DNA from: Pseudomonas hefeiensis
Lineage (GTDB): Bacteria > Pseudomonadota > Gammaproteobacteria > Pseudomonadales > Pseudomonadaceae
Direction of reading: 5' to 3'
DNA length: 64,000 bases
Assembly: GCF_030687835.1 (NCBI RefSeq)
Contig: NZ_CP117449.1
Coordinates: forward strand, 2,666,001 to 2,730,000
The translations under genes and the position numbers were made by a program. Positions 17,123 through 26,309 of the stretch are shown here, piece by piece (the stretch's first letter is position 1; every line of letters begins with the position of its first letter). The notes under the pieces were generated by a model that saw only the letters and a program-made list of their open reading frames with translations, was not told the DNA's origin and searched no databases.

Positions 17123-20100
17123 ATGACCGGCATACCCTACGCTTCGTCCTTGTTTAAATTTGCGCTTCTGGTGGTCTCGATGTCCGGCATCGGGTTGGCC
17201 GAGGCGGCACTGCGTTGCGAGCGCAACCTGGTGGCGAACGTCGTGGCGCTGGATCAGCCGCTGATGTTCAACCGCCTCGGCGCGCAAAACGTCAATGGCA
17301 TGATGTTCGCCCTGCGCCGCGATGTGGTCGACGACCACAATGTATCCCTGGCCCATGGCGGCGCTGCAGTGCCAGGCAAAGTCTCGCTGCGGCCCGACAA
17401 GCGTCCGCGGCCCTTGGTGTTGCGCGTGGCGGCCGGTGACTGCCTGACCATCAACCTGCAGAATCTGCTGGCGTACCAGGCCAACCCCGGAAGCCACGAA
17501 AACGGGGAGGAGGGTGAGATTGAGGGTGAGGTCGAAATCGGTAACGTCGATCAGTTCAAGGTCGATGAGCAGGTCGCCGATCGCCATGTCGGTTTCCAGG
17601 TCAACGGCCTGCAAGCGGTCGACAGCATCGACGATATCGCCTCGTACACCGGGCGCAACGGCAATTCGTTGGTTGCCCCTGGCGCAACCCGTTCCTACAC
17701 TTTATTCGCCGAGCGCGAAGGGGCGTTCGCCGCCAGCAGCCGCGGCGCGACCTTCGGCGGCGAAGGCGATGCCGGCAACGTTGCCAATGGCCTGTTCGGC
17801 CAGGTCGTCGTGGTGCCCAAGGGCGGGCGCAGCTACCGCAACACCGTGACCGAAGAAGAGATGCGCCTGGCCAGCACCGGCCGCACGCCGGCCGGTCAAC
17901 CGATCGTCGATTACCAGGCGCGCTACCCACAACGTGAGCCCTGGATCCGTGAAGGAAAGGCCGGTTCACCGATCATCAGCATGGTCGACGGCAATGAAAT
18001 CATTTCCAGCGAAAGCGACGCGATTGTGATGGGCAGCAACGCCGACGGCAGCTTCCCGCCGTCGACCTATCCGCTGGAAGCCGTCGGCAAACGCAATCCG
18101 GCTATTCCGAATCGGCTGGAACCGTTCCGCGATTTCGCCTCGCAGTTCCAGGATGAAACCGCCGCGACCCAGGCATTCCCCGCTTATTGGTCTGACCCGG
18201 TGATGGCCCACGTGCTGGAACCGACCCGTGACTCGTTCATGATCAACTATGGCTCCGGCGGCATGGGCGCCGAGGTAGTGGCCAACCGTTTAGGTGTTGG
18301 GCCGATGCACGATTGCCTGTCCTGCGCCTATGAAGAATTTTTCCTCAGTTCGCACACCGTCGGCGACGTGGCGATGCTGGTGGACGTACCGGCCAACGCC
18401 GGTCTGGAAGGGATTCTTCCAGGACAGGTGCCACGTGCCGATCAGATTGGCGTCAAGGCGACCATGGCGCTGTATCCCTCCGAGCCGGCCAACGTCAACC
18501 ACAGCTACATCGGCGACTTCGTCAAATTCCGCAACACCCACAACGGTCACGAACAGCATATCTTCCACCTGCACGGCCATCAGTGGTTGTTCAACCCCAA
18601 CGACGACAACTCTGACTATGTGGATGCCCAAGGCATCGGCCCGGGCGCCGGCTACACCTATGAAATCGCTAACGGTGGGTCGGGCAACCGTAACCGCGTA
18701 GCGGGTGATGCGATCTACCATTGCCACTTCTACCCGCACTTTGCCCAAGGCATGTGGAGCATGTGGCGGGTTCACGATGTGTTTGAAGAAGGCACCAGAC
18801 TCGAAGTCTCCCAACAAGGCCCTGACGGATTCCACAGCGAACCCTATGCGTTGCGCAGCGGCAAACCCGCAGCGGGTGCCCGAGCCTTGCCTGATGGCGA
18901 AATCATCGCCGGCACACCGATTCCTGCGGTGGTGCCGCTGCCGGGCAAAGCCATGGCGCCCATGCCAGGCAAGGTCGTGGTGGTGCCGAAAATTGGCCAG
19001 ACCCTGGTCGCCGGTAATGACGACGATGATGAGGAAGATGACGATGACGATGGCGAACACCACGGGGGCGGCGGCGGCGCCCAAGCGATCGGTTCCCTGG
19101 CCCTGGTGGATCGCAGCGAAGCCAACCGCAATGCTGACGGCAGTCTGAAAAACCCTGGCTATCCGTTCTGGATCGGTGGCATGGAAACCTCGGTCGGCCA
19201 ACGTCCACCGACTCCACCACTGGACATGCTAGACGCGGCCAAGGCTCAGTCCTTGAAGTCCAGCGGCAACGCTTTGTGGGCCAACCTCGACCCGGCGCAG
19301 TCCGGTGGTTGGGACGGTGGTCTGGGGCGTCATTCCCTGGACGGTTTCTCCGCCGGAGGGGTGGCGCATACCGTGACCACGTCGCTGGATTTCTCCAAGG
19401 AAGTGACCCGCGCCAAACCGATCTACCTGCCGGAAGAGGGCACCGAAGTCGAACAAGCGGCCATGGCCTTCCACGCGAAAAAGGACTACCCCAGCTTTGC
19501 TGTATTGCCCGGGAATCAAATCGTGGCGAGCAATTTTCGCACCAACGGCGCCTTGCCGATTGCCGGCGCACCGTACTACGAACCGTGTATGGATGATCGG
19601 CAAAAACGCCTGACCAGCAGTGCTGGTACCGGCGAGTTTGCCAGTGGCGAACGGATCGACGGCATGTCCTTCACCGGTTCATCGACCTTCACCGCCGACC
19701 GTCCACGGGTCTACAAAGCGGCGAATATCCAGTTCGACGCGGTGTACAACAAGGTCGGCTACCACTTCCCGCAAGCGCGCATTCTGGCGCTGTGGGAAGA
19801 CGCCTGGCCGGTGATCACCAAGCAGCGCCCACCAGAGCCTTTGGTGATGCGTATGAACACCTTCGATTGCGTGCAGTACCAGCAAACCAACCTGGTACCG
19901 GCCACCTATGAGATGGACGACTATCAGGTGCGCACGCCAACCGATGTGATCGGCCAGCACATTCACCTGCCCAAATGGGACCTGACGGCGGCCGACGGTT
20001 CGGCCAACGGCTGGAACTACGAAGACGGCGTGCTTTCCCCTGGGGCGGTGCAAGAACGCATCCATGCCATTCGCGAATTCAACCAGTGTGAAAGCTCCGA

Positions 20101-22954
20101 CCCACGCGACGGCACGCCGGACTGCCCGAAAGCCAAGAGTCACCCGTACTTCGGTCAATTTGGCCGGGCGGACTGGGTCGGCGCGCGCACGGCGATGCAG
20201 CGCTGGTTTGCCGATCCGGTGGTCAATGCCAAAGGTGTCGACCGTGGCCTGGGGACCATCTTCACCCACGACCATCTCGGCCCATCGACTCACCAACAGA
20301 TTGGCCTGTACGCCACCGTGCTGGCTGAACCGGCCGGCTCCACCTGGTTTCACGCTGAAACCGGCGAGCCGTTGTACAGCGGCGCGCGGCAGGACGGCGG
20401 GCCGACTTCGTGGCAAGCGGTGGTGTCTAGCGGTGACCTGGACGGCGACGGCAAGAACGACAGCTTCCGTGAGTTCTTCCTCGAGTACAGCGACTTCCAG
20501 CATGCCTATGAAGCCGGTGTGTATGTGGGCGCTGGCCCGAACGGCGTACCTGATCCGCAAGCCTTCCCGGCCACGGCGGACAGCTTCCGCTATGCAATCA
20601 ACCCTCCGGTGCGCAATAACGCCAGCAACTTGCTGGACGGCATCGTCGAAGTGCAGGGCGGACTGGTTTCGGGCTGCCCAAGCCGGCCGTGCCCGCAAGC
20701 TATTTCGGTCGATGACCCCGGCATGTTCGTGGTCAATTACCGCAACGAACCGCTGGCCCTGCGGGTGTACGACCCGAACAAGGTCGGCCCGGACGGCAAG
20801 CGCGGCATGCAGGCCGACGGCCTCGGCGGCGACCTGGCGTATGCCATGCAAAGCCGTACCGACCGTGCTATCCCGGCGATGAACCTGGCACCTAACCTGG
20901 TCACCGCGGCCACTGGCCCAACTGGCGGCACCACGCTGTTCCCACCGCATATCAACCGTGGTGGCGCAGAACCGGGTGACCCGTTCACCCCGATGTTGCG
21001 CACCTACACCGGTGACAACGTGCGGCTACGGGTGCATGCCGGTGGTCACGAAGAAGAGCACAACGTAACTCTGCACGGCGTGAAATGGCTGCAAAGCGGT
21101 TCCGGCTTCGGCAACAGCTCCAACTCCGGCTGGCGCTCGTCGCAGATGGTCGGTATCTCCGAACAGATGGGCTTCAATGCGCCTGTCTCGATGCTCTCCA
21201 GTTCGGCGGCGACCACGGGGGATTACCTGTACTCGATGGACGCTTCGATTGAAGGTTACTGGAACGGTATCTGGGGCGTGATGCGCAACTACACGACCCA
21301 GCGCAGCGATCTGTTCGCATTGCCAAACAACCCGAAACCGACCGGTATGCGCAACACGGTGGCGTTCGATGGCATCTGCCCACGGTACGGCGCCAACCCG
21401 AACGGCATCGGCACCCGGCCGACCGTGCAACGCAACTATGAAGTGGTTGCGGCGCTGGCCAACGACATCCTTGGCAATCCGTTGAATCTGTCCATGGCTG
21501 ATCCGGCCGGGCTTGGGCAACACGTCGGCGGGCCGTTGAAACCGGCGGGCGGCACCCTGGTGTACAACTCGCGGGCGGTGAGCATTGCGCAGGTCTCCGT
21601 GACTGATCCTGAAGATGGCGAGACCTTCACCATCGGCGGGCAGAGCGGACCGTTGCATGACCCGACGGCGATCCTGTACGTGCGTAAATCCGACCTTGAT
21701 GCGGTCACCGGCAAGCTCAAACCCGGTGTGCCTGTCGAACCGTTGGTGCTGCGCGCAGCGGCCGGTGATTGCATCAAAATCACCCTGGAAAACCGTCTGC
21801 CGGTCGTCATGCCGGACCTGACCCAGACCGCGGTGATGCAAGGCATCGTCAAGCGTGATCGTAACGATGGCATGGGCTCGACCATCTTCACCAACAACCT
21901 GCTGCGCCCGTCCAGCCACGTTGGCCTGCATGCACAACTGCTGGCGTATGACATCACCAAATCCGATGGCACCAATGTCGGCGCCAACCCGATCCAGACC
22001 GTGCCACCGCGCATCGGCAACAGCGGCGCGTACCCGACCCGTACTTATCAGTACTACGCCGGGCACCTGGAGCGTGAAGGCAAGCCGATCTCGCAACTGG
22101 GCCGCAGAGTCGACAACATCAACGCTACGGCGGTGGAGTTCGGCGGGTTGAATTTCACTCCGGCGGACGTCATCAAACAGCCGCAAAAAGGCCTGGGGGG
22201 TGCAATGAGCATCCTGCCGATCGGCGCCACCTGGGTCGACGACGTTCGCAAAGTGACGGCGACCGTCACGGCGCCGGGGCAAACCACCTACCGCGACTTT
22301 GCGATGGTCTGGCAGAAAGCCTTGAACATCCGCTGGGCCAACGGCAGGCCGGTGGAAGGCATTGCGGCGGAAGGTCTTGGGGTGCCGACGGATCCACAGG
22401 ACAACTCGAGCATGGCCATCAACTACAAGACCGAGCCACTGTGGTACCGCTTCGGCCTGGCGCCGGATGCGCCGTTCGGGCACGCCGATGGCGCCGGTTA
22501 CGGTGACGTGCCTAACGCGCATATGGCGTACAGCAATGCGCTGATCGGGGGCGATCCTCAGACACCGGTGCTGTATGTGAAACCGGGGCAACCGTTCCGC
22601 ACCCACATCCTGATGCCGACCGGTGGCAGTCGCGGCACGACCTTCCAACTGGACGGTCACGTCTGGTCGGTCAACCCGTTCCAGTCAGAGAAGAGCGACT
22701 CCGGTGGCTATCCGATGATGACACCTGGGGTGGGGGCGGTGCGGTTCGGCTACAACCCGATGTCGATGTACATCGGCGCTCGTGAAAGCATCCTGCCGGC
22801 GGCGCACTTCAGCTTCATGCATCCGAGCGCCGGGGGCAGCAATGCGATACCGGGGGACTACCTGTTCCGCGACTACGGCGCCTACGGCAATACCGCCGGA
22901 CTTTGGGGATTGCTGCGGGTGACCAACGAACCTGAACCTGAACCGGCACCGTAA
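17123..22954 (+). CDS. mnxG: Giant multicopper oxidase, Mn(II) oxidase MnxG
   Basis: 1943 aa, the size reported for Pseudomonas MnxG, a secreted multicopper oxidase that turns Mn(II) into Mn(IV) oxide. Signal peptide ends near GLAEAALRC. Copper motifs include HIFHLHGHQW (about residue 482) and the type 1/3 signature YHCHFYPHFAQGMW (about 532), with further His pairs at HIHLPKW, FTHDHLGPSTH, HEEEHNVTLHG and HFSFMHPS. A linker at about 632-653 is a run of Asp/Glu followed by His-His and Gly, a possible Mn or Ca site. Start ATG 17123 has GAGG 9 bases upstream; GTG 17117 is an alternative. It heads a six-gene operon with copper and haem accessory genes. Confidence 0.92.
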   Translation: MTGIPYASSLFKFALLVVSMSGIGLAEAALRCERNLVANVVALDQPLMFNRLGAQNVNGMMFALRRDVVDDHNVSLAHGGAAVPGKVSLRPDKRPRPLVLRVAAGDCLTINLQNLLAYQANPGSHENGEEGEIEGEVEIGNVDQFKVDEQVADRHVGFQVNGLQAVDSIDDIASYTGRNGNSLVAPGATRSYTLFAEREGAFAASSRGATFGGEGDAGNVANGLFGQVVVVPKGGRSYRNTVTEEEMRLASTGRTPAGQPIVDYQARYPQREPWIREGKAGSPIISMVDGNEIISSESDAIVMGSNADGSFPPSTYPLEAVGKRNPAIPNRLEPFRDFASQFQDETAATQAFPAYWSDPVMAHVLEPTRDSFMINYGSGGMGAEVVANRLGVGPMHDCLSCAYEEFFLSSHTVGDVAMLVDVPANAGLEGILPGQVPRADQIGVKATMALYPSEPANVNHSYIGDFVKFRNTHNGHEQHIFHLHGHQWLFNPNDDNSDYVDAQGIGPGAGYTYEIANGGSGNRNRVAGDAIYHCHFYPHFAQGMWSMWRVHDVFEEGTRLEVSQQGPDGFHSEPYALRSGKPAAGARALPDGEIIAGTPIPAVVPLPGKAMAPMPGKVVVVPKIGQTLVAGNDDDDEEDDDDDGEHHGGGGGAQAIGSLALVDRSEANRNADGSLKNPGYPFWIGGMETSVGQRPPTPPLDMLDAAKAQSLKSSGNALWANLDPAQSGGWDGGLGRHSLDGFSAGGVAHTVTTSLDFSKEVTRAKPIYLPEEGTEVEQAAMAFHAKKDYPSFAVLPGNQIVASNFRTNGALPIAGAPYYEPCMDDRQKRLTSSAGTGEFASGERIDGMSFTGSSTFTADRPRVYKAANIQFDAVYNKVGYHFPQARILALWEDAWPVITKQRPPEPLVMRMNTFDCVQYQQTNLVPATYEMDDYQVRTPTDVIGQHIHLPKWDLTAADGSANGWNYEDGVLSPGAVQERIHAIREFNQCESSDPRDGTPDCPKAKSHPYFGQFGRADWVGARTAMQRWFADPVVNAKGVDRGLGTIFTHDHLGPSTHQQIGLYATVLAEPAGSTWFHAETGEPLYSGARQDGGPTSWQAVVSSGDLDGDGKNDSFREFFLEYSDFQHAYEAGVYVGAGPNGVPDPQAFPATADSFRYAINPPVRNNASNLLDGIVEVQGGLVSGCPSRPCPQAISVDDPGMFVVNYRNEPLALRVYDPNKVGPDGKRGMQADGLGGDLAYAMQSRTDRAIPAMNLAPNLVTAATGPTGGTTLFPPHINRGGAEPGDPFTPMLRTYTGDNVRLRVHAGGHEEEHNVTLHGVKWLQSGSGFGNSSNSGWRSSQMVGISEQMGFNAPVSMLSSSAATTGDYLYSMDASIEGYWNGIWGVMRNYTTQRSDLFALPNNPKPTGMRNTVAFDGICPRYGANPNGIGTRPTVQRNYEVVAALANDILGNPLNLSMADPAGLGQHVGGPLKPAGGTLVYNSRAVSIAQVSVTDPEDGETFTIGGQSGPLHDPTAILYVRKSDLDAVTGKLKPGVPVEPLVLRAAAGDCIKITLENRLPVVMPDLTQTAVMQGIVKRDRNDGMGSTIFTNNLLRPSSHVGLHAQLLAYDITKSDGTNVGANPIQTVPPRIGNSGAYPTRTYQYYAGHLEREGKPISQLGRRVDNINATAVEFGGLNFTPADVIKQPQKGLGGAMSILPIGATWVDDVRKVTATVTAPGQTTYRDFAMVWQKALNIRWANGRPVEGIAAEGLGVPTDPQDNSSMAINYKTEPLWYRFGLAPDAPFGHADGAGYGDVPNAHMAYSNALIGGDPQTPVLYVKPGQPFRTHILMPTGGSRGTTFQLDGHVWSVNPFQSEKSDSGGYPMMTPGVGAVRFGYNPMSMYIGARESILPAAHFSFMHPSAGGSNAIPGDYLFRDYGAYGNTAGLWGLLRVTNEPEPEPAP

Positions 22955-22958
22955 AGCC

Positions 22959-22993
22959 AGGGATGGGGCGGTGGCTGACACCACCCCATCCCT
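22959..22993 (+). terminator. Stem-loop between mnxG and the next gene
   Basis: AGGGATGGGG and GGTG pair with CACC and CCCCATCCCT, giving a long hairpin 5 bp after the mnxG stop. No T-run follows, so it probably slows transcription or protects mRNA ends rather than ending the operon. Confidence 0.5.
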
Positions 22994-23060
22994 ATGGGAC
23001 CGATACCGGCTCCATCAGGGCCAGAAGTAGGCAGGCAAAGATCTGTAAGGGGAGAGGTTC

Positions 23061-25013
23061 ATGAACAGGACTACAAAAATCGCCGTTTGTGTGCTGGCTG
23101 TCGGGGCGGCGCTGATCAGCTTCGGCGTTTGGCGCACCGCGCCGCCCAACCTGCTGAGCCAGGCCGCACTGCCGGACACCTGGAGCAGTCAGAACCTCTC
23201 CCGCGACGGGATTTCGGTGGCGCTTGAGGTCAAGTCATTGGCTGAGGACGGCGTGTTGCGTGAAGGCGAGTTTGCCGACGTGCAGTTCCGCGTCAGCGAC
23301 AGCGCCTCGGGCCAGCCGTTGTCGGGCGTCAATCCCGGCGCCTGGCTGGACCCGGAAACCGTTGCCGCCGACAAAGCCCAGGGCCGTGAGCAAAGCTGCA
23401 AATCCCGGGTCGGGGTCTTCCTGAAATCGAGCATCGGCGCACGCCCAATGCTCGATCTGAACAGCTACTTCCTGCTGGTGATGAACCGCGACGCCAGTGT
23501 CTCGGTGGTCGACCCGTCGGTATCGGTGGGCGGCATCACCAGCACCATGGCGCGGATCGACATTAAGCAACCCCCCATGGACTGGGTCACGCCCAAGGAC
23601 AACAAACGGGTGTTCGTCTCCATGCCGACCGCCGGTGAAGTCGCGGTGATCGACAGCGAGCAATTCAAACTGGTTGAGTCGGTCGCCGCGGGCAGCAACC
23701 CGGTCCGCGTAGCCCTGCAACCGGACGAGCGCCTGCTTTGGGTCGGTAACAATGCGAAAACGGCCGGGCAGTCCGGGGTCACGGTGATCGACGCCCTTAG
23801 CCTCAAGCCACTCAAATATTTGGCCACCGGCGCCGGGCACCATGAAATCGCCTTCAGCAAAGACGGCCGTTTTGCCTTCGTCAGCAACCGTGACGACGGT
23901 ACCTTGAGCATCATCGATATCGCCAGCCTGACGATAAGCAAGCAACTCAAGACCGGTTCGCACCCGCTGTCGGTGGCGTACTCGCCGCTGTCCCAGGCGG
24001 TGTATGTCGCCGACGGCAAGGACGGTACCGTGACCGTGGTCGATACCGCCAGCCTCGCGATTCGGCGGGTGATCAAGATGAAACAGGGCCTGGGCCCGAT
24101 GGGGTTCAGCGCGGACGGGCGTTTCGGCATCGTGCTCAACACCCTGGAAAACCAGATCGCGGTGATCGACGCGGCCACCGATTCGATGATCCACGAACTG
24201 GACGTGTCCGCCGAACCCTACCAAGTGGTGTTCACCAAGGCCTACGCCTACATCCGTGGACTGGCCTCGGCCAAGGTCACCATGATCAACCTCTCGTCAT
24301 TGGGGGCCGGGCGCACACCGATCAGCCAGGGCTTCGAAGCCGGGCCTCAGGCGCCACGGCTGGCCGGTGATTTGCCGCTGGCCTCAAGCCTGACGGTGTC
24401 GCGGGACGACAACGCGGTGTTCGTGGTCAACCCGGTGGACAACACCACCTACTTCTACGCCGAAGGCATGAACGCACCGATGTCCGGCTACCCCAATCGC
24501 GGGCAGGTGGCGCGGGCCGCCATGGTCATCGACCGCAGCCTGCGCGAGGTCGAGCCCGGGCTCTACAGTTCGCGGATCAAGCTGCCAGCGGCCGGGCGTT
24601 TCGACGTGGCTTTTTTGCTCAACCAACCGAACATCATCCATTGCTTCACGGCGCTGGTTGAACCGGACAAGAACCGCGCAAAACTTCCTGGCGTGCCAAA
24701 AGTCGAGTTCATGCTCGACAAGTCCACCGCGGCCCTCGGCAGCCCTTACACCGTGCGGTTTCGCATCGTCCAGGGCCAGCAGAAGGCACAGCGCAGCGGG
24801 GTCAAGGACGTTCAGGTGCGCTACTTCCGCGCCCCGACTTCCCAGGCCCGGCAAGTGGCCGCCCTTGACGTGGGCAACGGCATCTACGAAGCCCCGGTGA
24901 CCCTCGACCAGAATGGCGCCTGGTATCTGCATGTTCGCGCGGCGTCCCTTGGCACCCGTTTCGATGACAAAACCTTTGCCAGCGTTCGGGTGTTGCCCGG
25001 CGATGCCCACTGA
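23061..25013 (+). CDS. YVTN-type beta-propeller protein with C-terminal FixH-like domain
   Basis: 650 aa. An N-terminal membrane anchor or signal (TKIAVCVLAVGAALISFGVW), then blades with repeated VTVIDALSLKPLKYL / LSIIDIASLTI / VTVVDTASLAI and AFVSNRDDG patterns, typical of periplasmic YVTN/YncE propellers. The last 120 residues (from KVEFMLDKSTAALGSPY) form a small Ig-like domain ending in GNGIYEAPVTLDQNGAWYLHV, as in FixH/YtkA proteins. Its function is unknown; a periplasmic or surface role in loading or protecting the oxidase is inferred only from its place as second gene of the mnxG operon. Confidence 0.8.
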   Translation: MNRTTKIAVCVLAVGAALISFGVWRTAPPNLLSQAALPDTWSSQNLSRDGISVALEVKSLAEDGVLREGEFADVQFRVSDSASGQPLSGVNPGAWLDPETVAADKAQGREQSCKSRVGVFLKSSIGARPMLDLNSYFLLVMNRDASVSVVDPSVSVGGITSTMARIDIKQPPMDWVTPKDNKRVFVSMPTAGEVAVIDSEQFKLVESVAAGSNPVRVALQPDERLLWVGNNAKTAGQSGVTVIDALSLKPLKYLATGAGHHEIAFSKDGRFAFVSNRDDGTLSIIDIASLTISKQLKTGSHPLSVAYSPLSQAVYVADGKDGTVTVVDTASLAIRRVIKMKQGLGPMGFSADGRFGIVLNTLENQIAVIDAATDSMIHELDVSAEPYQVVFTKAYAYIRGLASAKVTMINLSSLGAGRTPISQGFEAGPQAPRLAGDLPLASSLTVSRDDNAVFVVNPVDNTTYFYAEGMNAPMSGYPNRGQVARAAMVIDRSLREVEPGLYSSRIKLPAAGRFDVAFLLNQPNIIHCFTALVEPDKNRAKLPGVPKVEFMLDKSTAALGSPYTVRFRIVQGQQKAQRSGVKDVQVRYFRAPTSQARQVAALDVGNGIYEAPVTLDQNGAWYLHVRAASLGTRFDDKTFASVRVLPGDAH

Positions 25014-25026
25014 AGAGGAAACCGAC

Positions 25027-25683
25027 ATGAACCGATTCGCACACCGTGGACTGCTGATGTTCTGTCTATTGGCCGCCGGCATCGGCCAGGCCCTGGCGCA
25101 CTCGGCGGATGAACACGCCGGGCACGACATGCCGGCCAGAAGCGCCAGTTCGCAGAGCGCCCAGGTCAAATTCGCCGACGTCGCGCTGGTGGACCAGAAC
25201 GGCAAACCGGTGCGGCTGGAGAAGGATCTGGTCACCGACAAGATCGTGGTCATGAGTTTTATCTACACCAGTTGCACCACGGTGTGCCCGGTGGTGTCCT
25301 CGATCATGGGCAAGGTGCAGAAACAGCTCGGCGCTCGGGTCGGCGACGAAGTGCAACTGGTGTCCATCAGCATCGACCCGCAGCGCGATGACGCCAAGCG
25401 TCTCAACGACTATGCCCGCAGCTTCCAGAAGGGGCTGGGCTGGAGCTGGCTGACTGGCAGCTCGCAGTCGATCAACGAAACCCTCAAGGGCCTCGGCTCT
25501 TTCAGCGGTGACTTCAAAAGCCATCAGCCGCTGATTCTGGTGGGAGACGGCAACAGCCGTCACTGGACGCGCTATTACGGTTTCACCGACCCGGCCGTGC
25601 TGATTCGCCAGGTCGAGAAACTTCACAGCCAGCGCAACGTTCACGCCAAACACACCGCCATTGCCATGGAACCCCAGCCATGA
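25027..25683 (+). CDS. SCO1/SenC-type copper chaperone (first copy)
   Basis: 218 aa. Signal peptide ending at QALAHS, a His/Met-rich start (HSADEHAGHDM), then a thioredoxin-like fold with the copper-binding CxxxC in YTSCTTVCPVVSS and SISIDPQRDDAKRL. SCO proteins deliver copper to oxidase active sites. Start at ATG 25027, behind GAGGAAA. It lies 13 bp after the propeller gene and overlaps the next SCO gene as ATGA, so it is coupled to it. Copper delivery to MnxG is the natural inference. Confidence 0.9.
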   Translation: MNRFAHRGLLMFCLLAAGIGQALAHSADEHAGHDMPARSASSQSAQVKFADVALVDQNGKPVRLEKDLVTDKIVVMSFIYTSCTTVCPVVSSIMGKVQKQLGARVGDEVQLVSISIDPQRDDAKRLNDYARSFQKGLGWSWLTGSSQSINETLKGLGSFSGDFKSHQPLILVGDGNSRHWTRYYGFTDPAVLIRQVEKLHSQRNVHAKHTAIAMEPQP

Positions 25684-26300
25684 AAGCCCTCGTACTGATC
25701 TTCCTGACGATGTCTTTTTGCGTGATCAGCCTTATCGCGTTTTCCCACGAGGAACATCAGGAGCCGTTACCGACGGTGGCCGGCGCGCAACCAGCCAGTG
25801 GCACGCGGGATGCGAAAACCTGGTTCACCGACACACCGTTGCAGGACCAGAACGGTAACACGCTGCGTTTCTACAGTGACGCGCTGCAAAACCGCGTGGT
25901 GCTGCTGAACGTGATTTTCACCAGTTGCAACGATGCCTGCCCGCTGATCACCCGCAAACTCAAGGAAGTCCGTGAGGTGCTGGGCGACAAGGCTGATGGC
26001 ATCACCTTTATCTCCCTTACCAGTGATCCGCTGCGCGATACTCCGGCGGTACTCAAGGCGTACACCTTGAAGCATGGCGTCGATGGCCCCCACTGGCTTT
26101 TTCTCACCGGCGACAAGGCGCAAATGGATCTTGTACTGGGGCGCATCGGCCAGATTGTGCCGACCCCCGAGCAGCATTCGACGCAGCTGATTGTCGGTGA
26201 TGTGGCCAACAAGCGCTGGAGCAAGATCCGTCCCGACGCACCGGCGGCCGCCATTGCCCAGCGCTTGCAATTGCTGACAATACCCGTGGCCGGTCGTTGA
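25680..26300 (+). CDS. SCO1/SenC-type copper chaperone (second copy)
   Basis: 206 aa. One N-terminal hydrophobic segment (LVLIFLTMSFCVISLIAF), then the same fold as its neighbour with FTSCNDACPLITRKL and ISLTSDPLRDTPAVL. It starts inside the stop of the first SCO gene. The two copies have diverged clearly, so they may do different jobs, for example copper delivery and thiol reduction. Confidence 0.9.
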   Translation: MKALVLIFLTMSFCVISLIAFSHEEHQEPLPTVAGAQPASGTRDAKTWFTDTPLQDQNGNTLRFYSDALQNRVVLLNVIFTSCNDACPLITRKLKEVREVLGDKADGITFISLTSDPLRDTPAVLKAYTLKHGVDGPHWLFLTGDKAQMDLVLGRIGQIVPTPEQHSTQLIVGDVANKRWSKIRPDAPAAAIAQRLQLLTIPVAGR

Positions 26301-26309
26301 GCACGCGTC

